Assembly: GCF_016862955.1 (NCBI RefSeq)
Contig: NZ_BONY01000024.1
Coordinates: 1 to 64,000, forward strand
Source: Rhizocola hellebori
GTDB lineage: Bacteria; Actinomycetota; Actinomycetes; Mycobacteriales; Micromonosporaceae
DNA: 64,000 nt
Direction: 5' to 3'
Part shown: positions 32,592-41,172 of the stretch, piece by piece
Numbering within the stretch: the first letter of the stretch is position 1
Layout: every line of letters starts with the position of its first letter
The notes under the pieces: generated by a model
What the model saw: the letters and a program-made list of their open reading frames with translations, nothing else
Databases searched by the model: none
Told to the model about the DNA's origin: nothing
Position numbers and translations under genes: made by a program

Positions 32592-33446
32592 GTGCAATAT
32601 CACCATGTCGACGTGTTCAGCAGCCGGCCCTACAGCGGCAACAGCTTGGCGGTTTTCGCGCAAGCCGACGGCCTGACCGGGGCCCAGATGGCGCAGATCA
32701 CCAAGGAGCTGCGGCACTTCGAGTCCATCTTTCTCGTGCCGCAAGGCCCAATGTGGACGGCCCGGGTCTTCGACCTGCTGGACGAGCTCGACTTCGCGGG
32801 GCATCCGGTGATCGGCGCGGCCTGCGTGCTGCACGCGTTGCACGGCTTGGCCGATGAGCAGACCTGGACGATACAGCTCAAAGCCCGCACGGTGGGCGTC
32901 ACGACGCGGCGAGGATCGCGCGGGCGCTACACCGGCGTGCTCGACCAGGGTCCGGCAGCGTTCCTTGGCCGGCCCGATTCGGCTTCGATCGCGTCGTGGT
33001 TCTCGTTGCGCCCGTCTGATCTCGACCCCGATCTGCCGCCGGAGATAGTCAGCACCGGGCTGCGCTACCTGGTGCTGCCCGTGCGGGGCACCGCGCTGGA
33101 AAGCGCGCGGATCACCATCGATCTTGGCATTCCGCTTGACGGCATTGGCGCCCAGTTCGCGTACCTGTTGGATGCCAGGCAGATGGAAGGGCGGCATTGG
33201 AACAACGACGGCGTCGTCGAAGACGTGGCGACCGGAAGCGGCGCGGGCTGCGCGGCCGCATACCTGCGCCGCCATGGCCGGATCGGGGATGGCGAGGCGG
33301 CCACTTTGCATCAGGGCCGCTTCACCGGCCGTCCCAGCCAGATGACGATCGCCGCTTTCGGTGAGGGCGAGGACATCCGGTCGGTGCACGTCGGCGGCGA
33401 TGTGGTCTTCGTCGGCACCGGACGGTTACGGGAACTGCCTCAATGA
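32592..33446 (+). CDS. PhzF family isomerase/epimerase-like protein
   Basis: 284-aa protein of the PhzF/diaminopimelate-epimerase-like fold. Seen: YHHVDVFSSRPYSGNSLAVFAQADGL at the N terminus, FAGHPVIGAACVLHAL, and the C-terminal EDVATGSGAGCAAAYLRRHG anion loop, all family marks. Members isomerise small acids, as in phenazine formation, but most have unknown substrates. GTG start at 32592. First gene of a tight four-gene operon; its stop overlaps the next start (ATGA). Confidence 0.88.
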   Translation: MQYHHVDVFSSRPYSGNSLAVFAQADGLTGAQMAQITKELRHFESIFLVPQGPMWTARVFDLLDELDFAGHPVIGAACVLHALHGLADEQTWTIQLKARTVGVTTRRGSRGRYTGVLDQGPAAFLGRPDSASIASWFSLRPSDLDPDLPPEIVSTGLRYLVLPVRGTALESARITIDLGIPLDGIGAQFAYLLDARQMEGRHWNNDGVVEDVATGSGAGCAAAYLRRHGRIGDGEAATLHQGRFTGRPSQMTIAAFGEGEDIRSVHVGGDVVFVGTGRLRELPQ

Positions 33447-34423
33447 TCAGCTATGGGCCGCAAGTCATCCGGGCCGCCGTGGGCTATGAGGAGCTGCTCG
33501 AGCCGGTGTCGGCCGCGCTCGCCGACTTCAGCCGGGGGCTCGGCGACTCGCCGATGGCGGTCTTCGCCCCGGCCGGGCCGGAAGGCGATGTGCACGTCAA
33601 GTCCGCGTGGCTGCCGGGACGAGCGGTCTTCACGGTCAAGGTGGCCACCTGGTTCAAGGAGCGGGCGAGGCGCGGTGGCACACCGGGTTCGGGGCTCGTC
33701 GCGGTCTTCGACGCGCAGACCGGAGACCTGGTGGCGCTACTGCGCGATGAGCATCACCTGTCCGATGTGCGCACGGCCGCGGCCGGTGCGCTGGCCGCCC
33801 GTGCTCTGGCCCGCCCCGACTCCGATGTGCTCGGCGTGCTCGGCACCGGGGTCCAGGCCTACTTGCAGGTGCTGGCGGCCGCGGACGAGTTGCCGATCAC
33901 CGAGGTGCGGGTGTGGGGACGCCGGGCCGGCCGGGTGGCGCGTTTCGCCGAGGCGGTCCGCGCGCGGCGTCCCGACCTGCGGGTGACCCCGGTATCCAGC
34001 CCGCGGTCGGCCTGTGCGGAGGTAGACCTGTTGGTTACCGCGACCGCCAGCACCGAGCCGCTGGTGGACGAGGCTTGGCTCGCAGCGGGCGTGCACGTCA
34101 CCGCGGTGGGTGCGGACGATCCGAGCAAGGCCGAGCTGTCCGCCGGGTGTTTGCGGGCCGCCGATCGGCTCGTGGTGGACAGCCGCGACCTCGCCCATAC
34201 CCGGGCCGCCCGCGATGACGTGGCCGAATTGGGGGAAGTCCTTTGCGGATCGGCGCCTGGCCGCCGGTACCCAGAAGAAATCACCATCTGTCAGCTGATC
34301 GGACTGGGCGTCCAGGATCTCGCCGCCGCGGAGGTCGCGCTGAACCTGTTGCGCGACAACGCTCCGGTCAGAAACCGGCCACCGGCCAGCGCTGAAGACC
34401 TACGGAGAGGCGAGTTGTCATGA
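33443..34423 (+). CDS. Ornithine cyclodeaminase/mu-crystallin family protein
   Basis: 326-aa NAD(P)-binding protein of the ornithine cyclodeaminase/ketimine reductase family. Seen: VKSAWLPGRAVFTVKVATWF, LVALLRDEHHLSDVRTAAAGALAA, the Rossmann segment VLGVLGTGVQAYLQVLAAA, and GVHVTAVGADDPSKAEL. The family covers amino-acid cyclodeaminases, ketimine reductases and amino-acid dehydrogenases; this one cannot be assigned. Coupled at both ends by ATGA overlaps, so it shares a pathway with PhzF and MDMPI. Confidence 0.85.
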   Translation: MISYGPQVIRAAVGYEELLEPVSAALADFSRGLGDSPMAVFAPAGPEGDVHVKSAWLPGRAVFTVKVATWFKERARRGGTPGSGLVAVFDAQTGDLVALLRDEHHLSDVRTAAAGALAARALARPDSDVLGVLGTGVQAYLQVLAAADELPITEVRVWGRRAGRVARFAEAVRARRPDLRVTPVSSPRSACAEVDLLVTATASTEPLVDEAWLAAGVHVTAVGADDPSKAELSAGCLRAADRLVVDSRDLAHTRAARDDVAELGEVLCGSAPGRRYPEEITICQLIGLGVQDLAAAEVALNLLRDNAPVRNRPPASAEDLRRGELS

Positions 34424-35055
34424 CGATCCGACCGGCCTATCTCGCCGCGGCGCAGGCGGCGGCGACGCTGCTGGCGCAACCTGCCGTCGCCGCGTCGTGG
34501 GATCAGCCCAGCGCGCTGGAGCTCTACGCGGTCAGCGGGCTGGCCGGTCATCTCGCCGGCCAGATCTTCTTTGCTGGCAAGGCATTAGGCCTGCCCGAGC
34601 CCGACCCTGAGCCGATCGCTCTGCTCGAATATTACGATCGGGTGGACTGGATCCGATCCGGCCATGACAGCGAAACACATCTGCGTATCCGCAACGGCTC
34701 CATGCTCAACGCTGTCGACGGTCCTGCCGCACTGGCCTCCCGCGTGCAGGCCGCTGTGGTTGGGCTGCCACAGATCCTTGAGGCGACACCGACGTTGCGC
34801 CGCGTTCAGTTGCCCACCTGGCAGTGGGCGCTCACCTTCGACGACTTTCTGCTCAGCCGCCTGGTCGAGCTCGCGGTGCACCTCGACGATCTCGCGGTGA
34901 GCGTGGGTGTGCCGACCCCGCCACTGCCGGGAGAGGTCACCGGCCCGGTCCTGGAGCTGCTGGTCAGCCTGGCCACCCGTAAGCACGGCGAGGTCGCGCT
35001 GCTGCGCGCGCTCAGCCGCACCGAACGCGCGCCGGCGACTATCGCCGCCTTCTGA
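34420..35055 (+). CDS. MDMPI (mycothiol-dependent maleylpyruvate isomerase)-type protein
   Basis: 211-aa four-helix protein with the maleylpyruvate-isomerase N-terminal pattern: ALELYAVSGLAGHLAGQIFFAGKAL and LLSRLVELAVHLDDLAVSVG, including the His positions used for divalent metal. Proteins of this fold use mycothiol as thiol cofactor. ATGA overlap with the ocd gene. Role in the operon is inferred: isomerisation, or thiol transfer to an intermediate made by the PhzF/ocd enzymes. Confidence 0.75.
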   Translation: MTIRPAYLAAAQAAATLLAQPAVAASWDQPSALELYAVSGLAGHLAGQIFFAGKALGLPEPDPEPIALLEYYDRVDWIRSGHDSETHLRIRNGSMLNAVDGPAALASRVQAAVVGLPQILEATPTLRRVQLPTWQWALTFDDFLLSRLVELAVHLDDLAVSVGVPTPPLPGEVTGPVLELLVSLATRKHGEVALLRALSRTERAPATIAAF

Positions 35056-35085
35056 CCGAAGCGCTTGCTGAACGAAGGGACACGT

Positions 35086-35676
35086 ATGACCGACGAGACC
35101 GGTCGCGGGGCGATTGCTGCCACCCCGCACACGCCGGCCGGGGCCCTCTCCGCCTGGCTGCGCGATCTTGAGGCGGGATTCCTTGCCAGGGCACAAAATC
35201 TGGATGCGGAGCGGCTCGCCTTCCGGCCGGATCCCGGGGGCAACAGCGTCGGCGTGACCCTGTGGCATTTCACCCGCTGGCTCGACGTCGTCGCGCATCG
35301 CGTGTGGGTCGACGGCGAAGCCGGCGACGAGCTGTGGCACGCGCGCGGCTGGGCGCGGCAAACCGGTTACGACCCAAGCGGTCTGGGCCACGCCGGGCTG
35401 GGCGTGGTCACCGGCTACACCCTCGCGGAAGTCAACGCGATCCCCAATTTCGACGCGGTGCTGCTAACCGACTACTTCGGCTCGGTGGCCGACGATCTGC
35501 AGGACCTGTTGCACAGCAACAATTCAGAAACCCTGCACGGGATCGCACCCGGCCTGGGCGGGCAGTGGAGTCGCTACACCTGGATTTCCGTGGTGCTGCA
35601 AGGAAGTTTTGGCCATCTCGGCGAAATCGACGCCCTGCTCGCCATGCGGCAACGCAACCTGGAAGCCGGCCGGTGA
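35086..35676 (+). CDS. DinB family protein
   Basis: 196-aa DinB-fold four-helix bundle, a superfamily that includes mycothiol- and bacillithiol-dependent transferases. Seen: LSAWLRDLEAGFLARAQNLDAERLAFRP, GVTLWHFTRWLDVVAHRVW with a metal-type His, and FGHLGEIDALLAMR with the last His. ATG at 35086 after GAAGGGA. Last gene of the operon; its stop lies inside the terminator stem. Confidence 0.8.
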   Translation: MTDETGRGAIAATPHTPAGALSAWLRDLEAGFLARAQNLDAERLAFRPDPGGNSVGVTLWHFTRWLDVVAHRVWVDGEAGDELWHARGWARQTGYDPSGLGHAGLGVVTGYTLAEVNAIPNFDAVLLTDYFGSVADDLQDLLHSNNSETLHGIAPGLGGQWSRYTWISVVLQGSFGHLGEIDALLAMRQRNLEAGR

Positions 35677-35696
35677 GCCCGAAACGGGCTCACCGG
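35670..35696. terminator. Hairpin terminator overlapping the dinB stop
   Basis: CCGGTGAGCCCG (35670-35681), loop AAA, CGGGCTCACCGG (35685-35696), then GGCTTTT. A perfect 12-base stem that contains the TGA stop of the preceding gene, and serves the convergent protease gene as well. Confidence 0.8.
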
Positions 35697-35704
35697 GGCT
35701 TTTG

Positions 35705-37816
35705 TCACTCTGCGAAGGCCCTGCCCAGGACGCGGCAGGTGGCGGTGGCTGTCTTGGTGGGGTCGCTCTCCGAGGTGGCGGTTACCCGAACCTGGGTACC
35801 GGCCAAGGCGCCCGGCGAGCGCTTGACGTAGACCAGCACCGGCACGGTCTGGCCGAACCCGGCCGAGACAACGGTCGCCGGCAGGAAGGTCGTCCAGCCT
35901 GTTCCGTTGGCGGCCGCGGTGATCCGGTAAACGTCGGAGTTGGCGTATGCGGCGACGTCCTCCGGGTGACCGGGTGGCACAGCCCCGGCCCGGCCGGTGT
36001 TGTGCACGGGAACAGTGCAGGTGGTCCAGCCCTCGAGCGGTGGGGATACCCCGGCGGCGGCGCTCACCGCCACGCCACGCTCATGCGGGCCGGAGCCGTC
36101 GAGCGAGCGTACGGCCACGGTGTAGGTCAGCACGCCGGAGCTGTCGCGGTGGAGGCCGAGCACATAGACGTGCAGCCGGTTGGCCTGGTCGACGTATTCG
36201 TATTCGCTGCCGGACTCGGTGCCGGCGTGGAACAGCGCGTCGGAGAGCTGCCGGTAGTCACCGATCGTCATCTTCTGCTGCGTGCCATCGGGACGCACAA
36301 AATCTGTCTGGTCGATGTCCTGCGGGTTGGCGTCGACGGTCCAGATGAACGGCGCCGCGTCGCGGTCCTTCGTCTTGGCCAGCAGCACACCCGAGTCGGG
36401 GGTGAACGAGTCGAAGCCCATCCGGTCGATGACCTCGACGGTGTAGTTGTTATAACCGCCGCCGTCGCACAGCGGATCGGCGTTGACATCGCAGGCGAGG
36501 CTGCGGTCCCCGCCGTCCAGGGCGACATTGAGCCCGCTGAGCCCGGCCGCGCCGGGTCGGACAGAACGCGCGGTGACCTGAGCGACCACGACACCGGAAC
36601 CAGCCAGGGCGTCGCGGGAGAGCCGCAGCACGTTCTGCTCATCGACGATACCGAGCTTCATCTTGTTGCGCAGCATGTGCTGTGCGCCCATCGAAGCACC
36701 CGCGGTGGCCGGGATGAGCCACCGGCTGTGCGGCCCGCCGGGGCCGTTGAAGGTGCCCCGGTCGAGCATCTCCCATGGCCCGCTGTAGGCGCGGCGAGCC
36801 GGTACCGAATACGGGTTGTTGTAGTTGTCGCCGATGCCGAGGATGTGGCTGAACTCGTGGGCGAACACGGACATCCCGGAGCTTTCCGCTTGCGTCGAGC
36901 TGCCGCCGCCCGCGTTGGGCCACAGGTTCGCCGACGCCTGCCAGGAGGTCCACTCGATGTATCGGGTGAAGTTCCACTTGGGCAGCGCGGGGTCCGGCGG
37001 GCCCCACTGCGGTGTGACCTCTTCCTTGCTGCGGAACTTCATCTCGCCGAACTCCTGCCAGGTCGACGACTCGTCCTGACCCGCGCTGAGGTAGAAGATG
37101 AACTCGTACTGTGCGGCCACGTCCGGGCCTATGTCGGCGATCCAGGCGGCACGGGCGTCGGTACGCGGGTTGCGCTGACACGTGTCGCCGGCCGGGCAGC
37201 CCGCACCGCGCTGGAAGTCGGCTATCCCGTACTCGTGGCTCTTGGCCGGCATCTGGTACACGCCGAACGCGGACAGCTCGATCCCTAGCCGGCCACCGGA
37301 ATCCTCCATCCAGTACTCGTGAATGGTGTGACCGCGGTTGAGTTCGCTCGGCACGTTGAGGAAGCTGCGATAGAACTCGGGGACCTGTGCCCGGGGGACG
37401 TCGTGCACGGTCGTCGGGTTGCCGTAGATGGTGGAGTTGGCCGGCTGGGTGACTGCGAACGGCTGGTTCGGATAGTCGATCAGCACGAGCGCCCCCTTGA
37501 ACGTGCGCACCGAGCCGCGTACGGCCGGGTCCGCCCAGTTCGTGCCGGGGACCGCCCGATAGTCGTCCCAGGTCATGGTGTCGGGCTGTTCGAAGTTCTG
37601 CGGATCGATGGGCTGGGGTTCACCCACCGCGAAGATCCGGGGTCCGGCCTGCGCCCGTTGCCAGGGTTGCGTCTGCGGCCAGTGCCGCATCTGCCACGGG
37701 TTGGGGGTCGGCGCGGGCGGCGGGTCGGCGGCGGCGGTCGCGGGTGTCGCCACCATCCCGCCCAACACCAGCGTCACCGCCGCAGCCGATGCCGCGCCTC
37801 TTCTCCAGGTGATCAT
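35705..37816 (-). CDS. Secreted M6-family metalloprotease
   Basis: 703-aa exported zinc protease of the M6 (immune inhibitor A-like) family. Signal peptide about residues 1-28 (TPATAAA cleavage). Zinc-binding helix HEFSHILGIGD near residue 320, preceded by the M6-type domain (GALVLIDYPNQPF, IHEYWMEDSGGRLGI, FIFYLSAGQDES) and followed by PWEMLDRGTFNG. The C-terminal ~250 residues are beta-rich, with CBM- or Ig-like character and two Cys pairs. Start is ATG 37814-37816 after GAGGAGGAG; an upstream in-frame start at 37849 has no such site. Convergent with the dinB operon. Confidence 0.85.
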   Translation of the reverse strand: MITWRRGAASAAAVTLVLGGMVATPATAAADPPPAPTPNPWQMRHWPQTQPWQRAQAGPRIFAVGEPQPIDPQNFEQPDTMTWDDYRAVPGTNWADPAVRGSVRTFKGALVLIDYPNQPFAVTQPANSTIYGNPTTVHDVPRAQVPEFYRSFLNVPSELNRGHTIHEYWMEDSGGRLGIELSAFGVYQMPAKSHEYGIADFQRGAGCPAGDTCQRNPRTDARAAWIADIGPDVAAQYEFIFYLSAGQDESSTWQEFGEMKFRSKEEVTPQWGPPDPALPKWNFTRYIEWTSWQASANLWPNAGGGSSTQAESSGMSVFAHEFSHILGIGDNYNNPYSVPARRAYSGPWEMLDRGTFNGPGGPHSRWLIPATAGASMGAQHMLRNKMKLGIVDEQNVLRLSRDALAGSGVVVAQVTARSVRPGAAGLSGLNVALDGGDRSLACDVNADPLCDGGGYNNYTVEVIDRMGFDSFTPDSGVLLAKTKDRDAAPFIWTVDANPQDIDQTDFVRPDGTQQKMTIGDYRQLSDALFHAGTESGSEYEYVDQANRLHVYVLGLHRDSSGVLTYTVAVRSLDGSGPHERGVAVSAAAGVSPPLEGWTTCTVPVHNTGRAGAVPPGHPEDVAAYANSDVYRITAAANGTGWTTFLPATVVSAGFGQTVPVLVYVKRSPGALAGTQVRVTATSESDPTKTATATCRVLGRAFAE

Positions 37817-37990
37817 CGTGCTCCTCCTCGACGAGTAAGCATTCGACATAGGGAAATAGATAACTCCCTGAGGGCGGATCCTACCCGGGCCAAGGATCCG
37901 CGCTGGGCTGGAAAATCGGGTGCGGGCGGGGGTCGGGGCTGGCTAGGCTGGTCGCCCCAATCCCCGTCGAAAGTTGAGGCTTGCTGTCTC

Positions 37991-40021
37991 ATGTCCGGAG
38001 ATGCCCAGATTCAGGCTGAACGAGACTATCTAGCCGCGGCGCGGGCCGCGCTGCTGGCGATGCACGAGGACGTTGTCGCCACCGAGACTCCACTGACCAG
38101 CTCCGAGGACAACAACTACGCCTGGCAGAACAACCTCTACCTCCAGGTGAGGGCCGAGCGCGCGGTGGCGCTGATCGATCTGCCGGGCGTGCCGCTGTTC
38201 TTCGGGCGGCTCGATTTCGAGCCGGGCGTGGTTTACACGACCGACCGGGTGTACATCGGACGACGCCACGTCCACGACAGCGTCGGTAAACCGATGGTCG
38301 TGGATTGGCGTGCGCCGATCAGCACCGCCTTCTACCGGGCCACCCGCAGCGACGCGCAGGGGGTCAGGTTGCGCCGCCGCTACGGCTTCTCCGACACCGC
38401 GGAGCTCACGGCCTATGAGGACGAGCCGTTGGTGGGCCAGCCCGGCGGGTTCCAAAGCGCACTGGTCATGGAGCAGATAGAAAGGCCCCGCAGCGGGCCG
38501 ATGCGCGACATCGTCGCCACGATCCAGCCCGAGCAGGACGATCTGGTGCGCGCGCCCACCCAGCCGGCGCTTTGTATTCAGGGCGCGCCGGGGACAGGCA
38601 AGACCGCGGTCGGCTTGCATCGCTTGGCCTATCTGCTTTACACCGAGCGGGAAAGGCTGGGCCGGCACGGTGGGGTCGCCGTGGTCGGGCCCAACCGTTC
38701 CTTCCTGACCTACATCCGCCATGTGTTGCCCGCGCTGGGCGAGGTCGACATCATTCAGACCACCGTCGAGGACCTGATCGGCCGCGACTCGGCGCTGCGG
38801 GGCGAGCAGGCGCCGACCGCCCGCCTCAAGGGCGAGGCCCGCATGGCCGCGCTGCTGCGAAGGGCATTGTGGGCGCACATCAGCCCGCCCAGTGAAGACT
38901 TCACGTTTCTCAAAGGCTCTATCCGGTACCGCGTAGGAAATGGCCGAATCCAAGAGATGATCGAATCCTTGCGGGGCAACACGCGCTATGGCGCCGGGCG
39001 CGATGCCGTGGCACAGCGCCTGGCCCACCTCGTGCTGTTGCAGATGGAGCGGCGTGGCGCGGTTCCCGACGACCGCGATCAGGAGGCCGTGGCCAGATCC
39101 AAGCCGGTCAAACAGTTCCTGGAATCGGTGTGGCCCAAGCTGATCCCGCAGCAGGTGCTGTTCCGGCTCTACTCGCAACCGTCGTTTCTGGCCTCGTGCG
39201 CCGAAGGCGAGCTGACCGAAGCGGAGCAACAGCTGCTCACCTGGGCCAAGCCCTACCGCTCGTGGAAGTCGGCGCAATGGTCGGCGGCGGACAGCGTGCT
39301 GCTCGACGAGCTGGCCGACCAGATCGAGCGCGGGCCATCGCTGGGTCATCTGGTCGTCGACGAGGCACAGGACCTCAGCCCGATGCAATGCCGTGCGCTG
39401 GGGCGGCGGTGTGTGAGCGGATCGGTCACCGTGCTCGGTGACATCGCGCAGGGGACCTCGGTGTGGGCGATCGATGATTGGCCGCAGCTGCTGGAGCACC
39501 TGGGCAAGCCGGATGCGCGGCTGGCCGTGCTGGAGCAGGGATTCCGGGTGCCCGCGCAGATCCTGGACTACGCGGCGAGGCTGCTTCCCCAGATCGCTCC
39601 CGGCCTTGGCGTCCCCACCTCGGTGCGCCACGCCAACGGGTCGCTGCAGGTCACGCAGACCCGCGAGCTCGGGGCGGCCGTGGTGGCGGCGTGCCGGCTC
39701 AGGCTGAACGAGGAGGGTTCCATCGGGGTCATCGCCCCCGACGCCGACATCGCGTCTGTCCACAAACGACTATGTGCCGAGGGCTTGCAGGCGGCCCTGC
39801 TCGGCGAGACGGAAGACGCCCTGGAGGTCTCGCGGCTGGTGTGCGTGCCCGCGACGCTGGCCAAGGGCCTGGAGTTCGACGCGGTCGTGGTCGCCGAGCC
39901 GGCCCGGATAGTGGCCGCCGAGCCGCGCGGGATCCAGCGTCTTTACGTGGCCTTGACCAGGGCCGTAAGCAGCTTGCACGTCATCCACACCGAGCCCCTG
40001 CCCGATGCGCTCGCGTCCTGA
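37991..40021 (+). CDS. HelD/HelR-type RNA polymerase-recycling ATPase
   Basis: 676-aa UvrD-like superfamily 1 ATPase of the HelD/HelR class. In this class the protein enters RNA polymerase channels, frees stalled enzyme and, in several actinobacteria, protects against rifamycins. Seen: an N-terminal coiled arm (residues 1-60), LYIGRRHVHDS-type 1A-like region (VYIGRRHVHD), VVDWRAPISTAFYRA, P-loop CIQGAPGTGKTAVGLHRLAYLLY, Walker B HLVVDEAQDLSPMQC, GDIAQGT and the late LYVALTRAVSSL motif. ATG at 37991. The 174-base gap before it has no full rifamycin-associated element. No rifamycin resistance partner is adjacent. Confidence 0.85.
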   Translation: MSGDAQIQAERDYLAAARAALLAMHEDVVATETPLTSSEDNNYAWQNNLYLQVRAERAVALIDLPGVPLFFGRLDFEPGVVYTTDRVYIGRRHVHDSVGKPMVVDWRAPISTAFYRATRSDAQGVRLRRRYGFSDTAELTAYEDEPLVGQPGGFQSALVMEQIERPRSGPMRDIVATIQPEQDDLVRAPTQPALCIQGAPGTGKTAVGLHRLAYLLYTERERLGRHGGVAVVGPNRSFLTYIRHVLPALGEVDIIQTTVEDLIGRDSALRGEQAPTARLKGEARMAALLRRALWAHISPPSEDFTFLKGSIRYRVGNGRIQEMIESLRGNTRYGAGRDAVAQRLAHLVLLQMERRGAVPDDRDQEAVARSKPVKQFLESVWPKLIPQQVLFRLYSQPSFLASCAEGELTEAEQQLLTWAKPYRSWKSAQWSAADSVLLDELADQIERGPSLGHLVVDEAQDLSPMQCRALGRRCVSGSVTVLGDIAQGTSVWAIDDWPQLLEHLGKPDARLAVLEQGFRVPAQILDYAARLLPQIAPGLGVPTSVRHANGSLQVTQTRELGAAVVAACRLRLNEEGSIGVIAPDADIASVHKRLCAEGLQAALLGETEDALEVSRLVCVPATLAKGLEFDAVVVAEPARIVAAEPRGIQRLYVALTRAVSSLHVIHTEPLPDALAS

Positions 40022-40108
40022 GGGTTCGACGTTGGTCTATGCTCTTGTGCAGACCGCGGACAGCCGGTCGCCGACCGGCGCCGCGAGCGAACCTGTCTGG
40101 GAGGGGCT

Positions 40109-41017
40109 ATGACGGAGATTCGGCAGTACCTCGCCGAGGAGGTTGCGGAGGATCTCGCCGACGGCATCATCACGCGCCGGGAAGCGGTACGCCGCCTGGG
40201 CCTGATGGGGGTGACCGGCGCGGCCGCGACCGGGCTGCTGGCCACGGTGGCCACCGGGGCGCCGGCCGCCGCGGCCTCCGGCGACCGCGATGGCGAGCAC
40301 GGCGGGACGGAAACGAGCTGGGCCCCGGTGGCCCGGGAATCGATCACTTTCACCGGACCGCGGGTGCCGCTGATGGCCGCCTGGGCACCCGCTGTCAAAC
40401 CGCGCGGCGGCGTGCTCGTCATCCACGAGAACCGCGGGCTCAACGAGCACATCCGCACGGTCGCCGGCCGGCTGGCCGCCAGCGGTTACTCCGCCCTCGC
40501 GTTGGATCTGCTCTCCGAAGAGGGCGGCACCGGCGCGTTCCCCGGCGAGGCTGAGGTCGCGGCGGCGCTGGCCCAGATTCCGCCGGAACGCTTCGACGAG
40601 GACATGCAGGCCAGCGTGACCGAGCTCAAGCGCCGCGTCCGCGGCAAGAAGCTGGCCGCGATCGGGTTCTGTTTCGGCGGCGCGATGGTGTGGCGTCTGC
40701 TGGCCGCGGGCGAGTCGCGCCTGGCTGCGGCGGCGCCCTTCTACGGTCCGTTCCCGACGGGAGGCAATCTCGCGGGTGCCCGCGCGGCCGTGCTGGGGGT
40801 CTACGGCGGGCTTGACGCCCGCGTCAACGCGTCGCGGCCCGTCGCCAAGGCCGCGCTCGAGGCGGCCCGGCTCAAGCACGAGCTGCTCACCTTCACCGAG
40901 GCCGATCACGCCTTCTTCAACGACACCGGAACCCGCTTCAACCCGCATGCCGCGATCGAAGCCTGGCGCCGGGCGCTGAACTGGTTCGACGCCGCCGATC
41001 ATCATCACGGCGACTAG
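40109..41017 (+). CDS. Dienelactone hydrolase family protein with Tat-like N terminus
   Basis: 302-aa alpha/beta hydrolase. The first ~60 residues contain TRREAVRRLGLMGVTGAAATGLLA, a twin-arginine-like export signal with AAA region, which is unusual since most dienelactone hydrolases are cytoplasmic but common in this subgroup. Catalytic marks: IGFCFGGAMVW with nucleophile Cys, VYGGLDARV with Asp, and DHAFFND with His. Would hydrolyse lactones or esters such as carboxymethylenebutenolide. ATG at 40109 after a GGGAGGGG site; followed by a strong terminator. Confidence 0.85.
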   Translation: MTEIRQYLAEEVAEDLADGIITRREAVRRLGLMGVTGAAATGLLATVATGAPAAAASGDRDGEHGGTETSWAPVARESITFTGPRVPLMAAWAPAVKPRGGVLVIHENRGLNEHIRTVAGRLAASGYSALALDLLSEEGGTGAFPGEAEVAAALAQIPPERFDEDMQASVTELKRRVRGKKLAAIGFCFGGAMVWRLLAAGESRLAAAAPFYGPFPTGGNLAGARAAVLGVYGGLDARVNASRPVAKAALEAARLKHELLTFTEADHAFFNDTGTRFNPHAAIEAWRRALNWFDAADHHHGD

Positions 41018-41035
41018 CCGGCCCACCACACCACC

Positions 41036-41064
41036 GGAACCGCCCGTCGACGACGGGCGGTTCC
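41036..41064 (+). terminator. Hairpin terminator
   Basis: GGAACCGCCCG, loop TCGACGA, CGGGCGGTTCC (41036-41064), followed by GGTTTT: a strong rho-independent terminator 19 bases after the preceding stop. Confidence 0.85.
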
Positions 41065-41172
41065 GGTTTTCCGTAGCCCGTTTGCGTAGTTCTGCGGAAG
41101 GCGCAAACCGTTGGCTCGCTTAGCTTTGGCCTACCCCGCTACCTCGGGTGTTCCCTATGAACGGAGCTATTC

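Noticed and set aside
37931-37995. Possible rifamycin-associated element before the HelD/HelR gene
   Set aside because: GAGGCTTGCTG resembles one half of the element, but the second half and the inverted repeat are missing.
38030-39763. Very long open frame antisense to the HelD/HelR gene
   Set aside because: High-GC third-position bias leaves the opposite strand open; the product has no family pattern, and the sense gene is certain. The same applies to long frames antisense to 54751-55803, 57780-59339 and 55869-57188.
41080-41108. GTTTGCG/CGCAAAC inverted repeat before the S1 protease gene as an operator
   Set aside because: Seven-base arms with a 15-base spacer are weak, and no regulator gene is adjacent.
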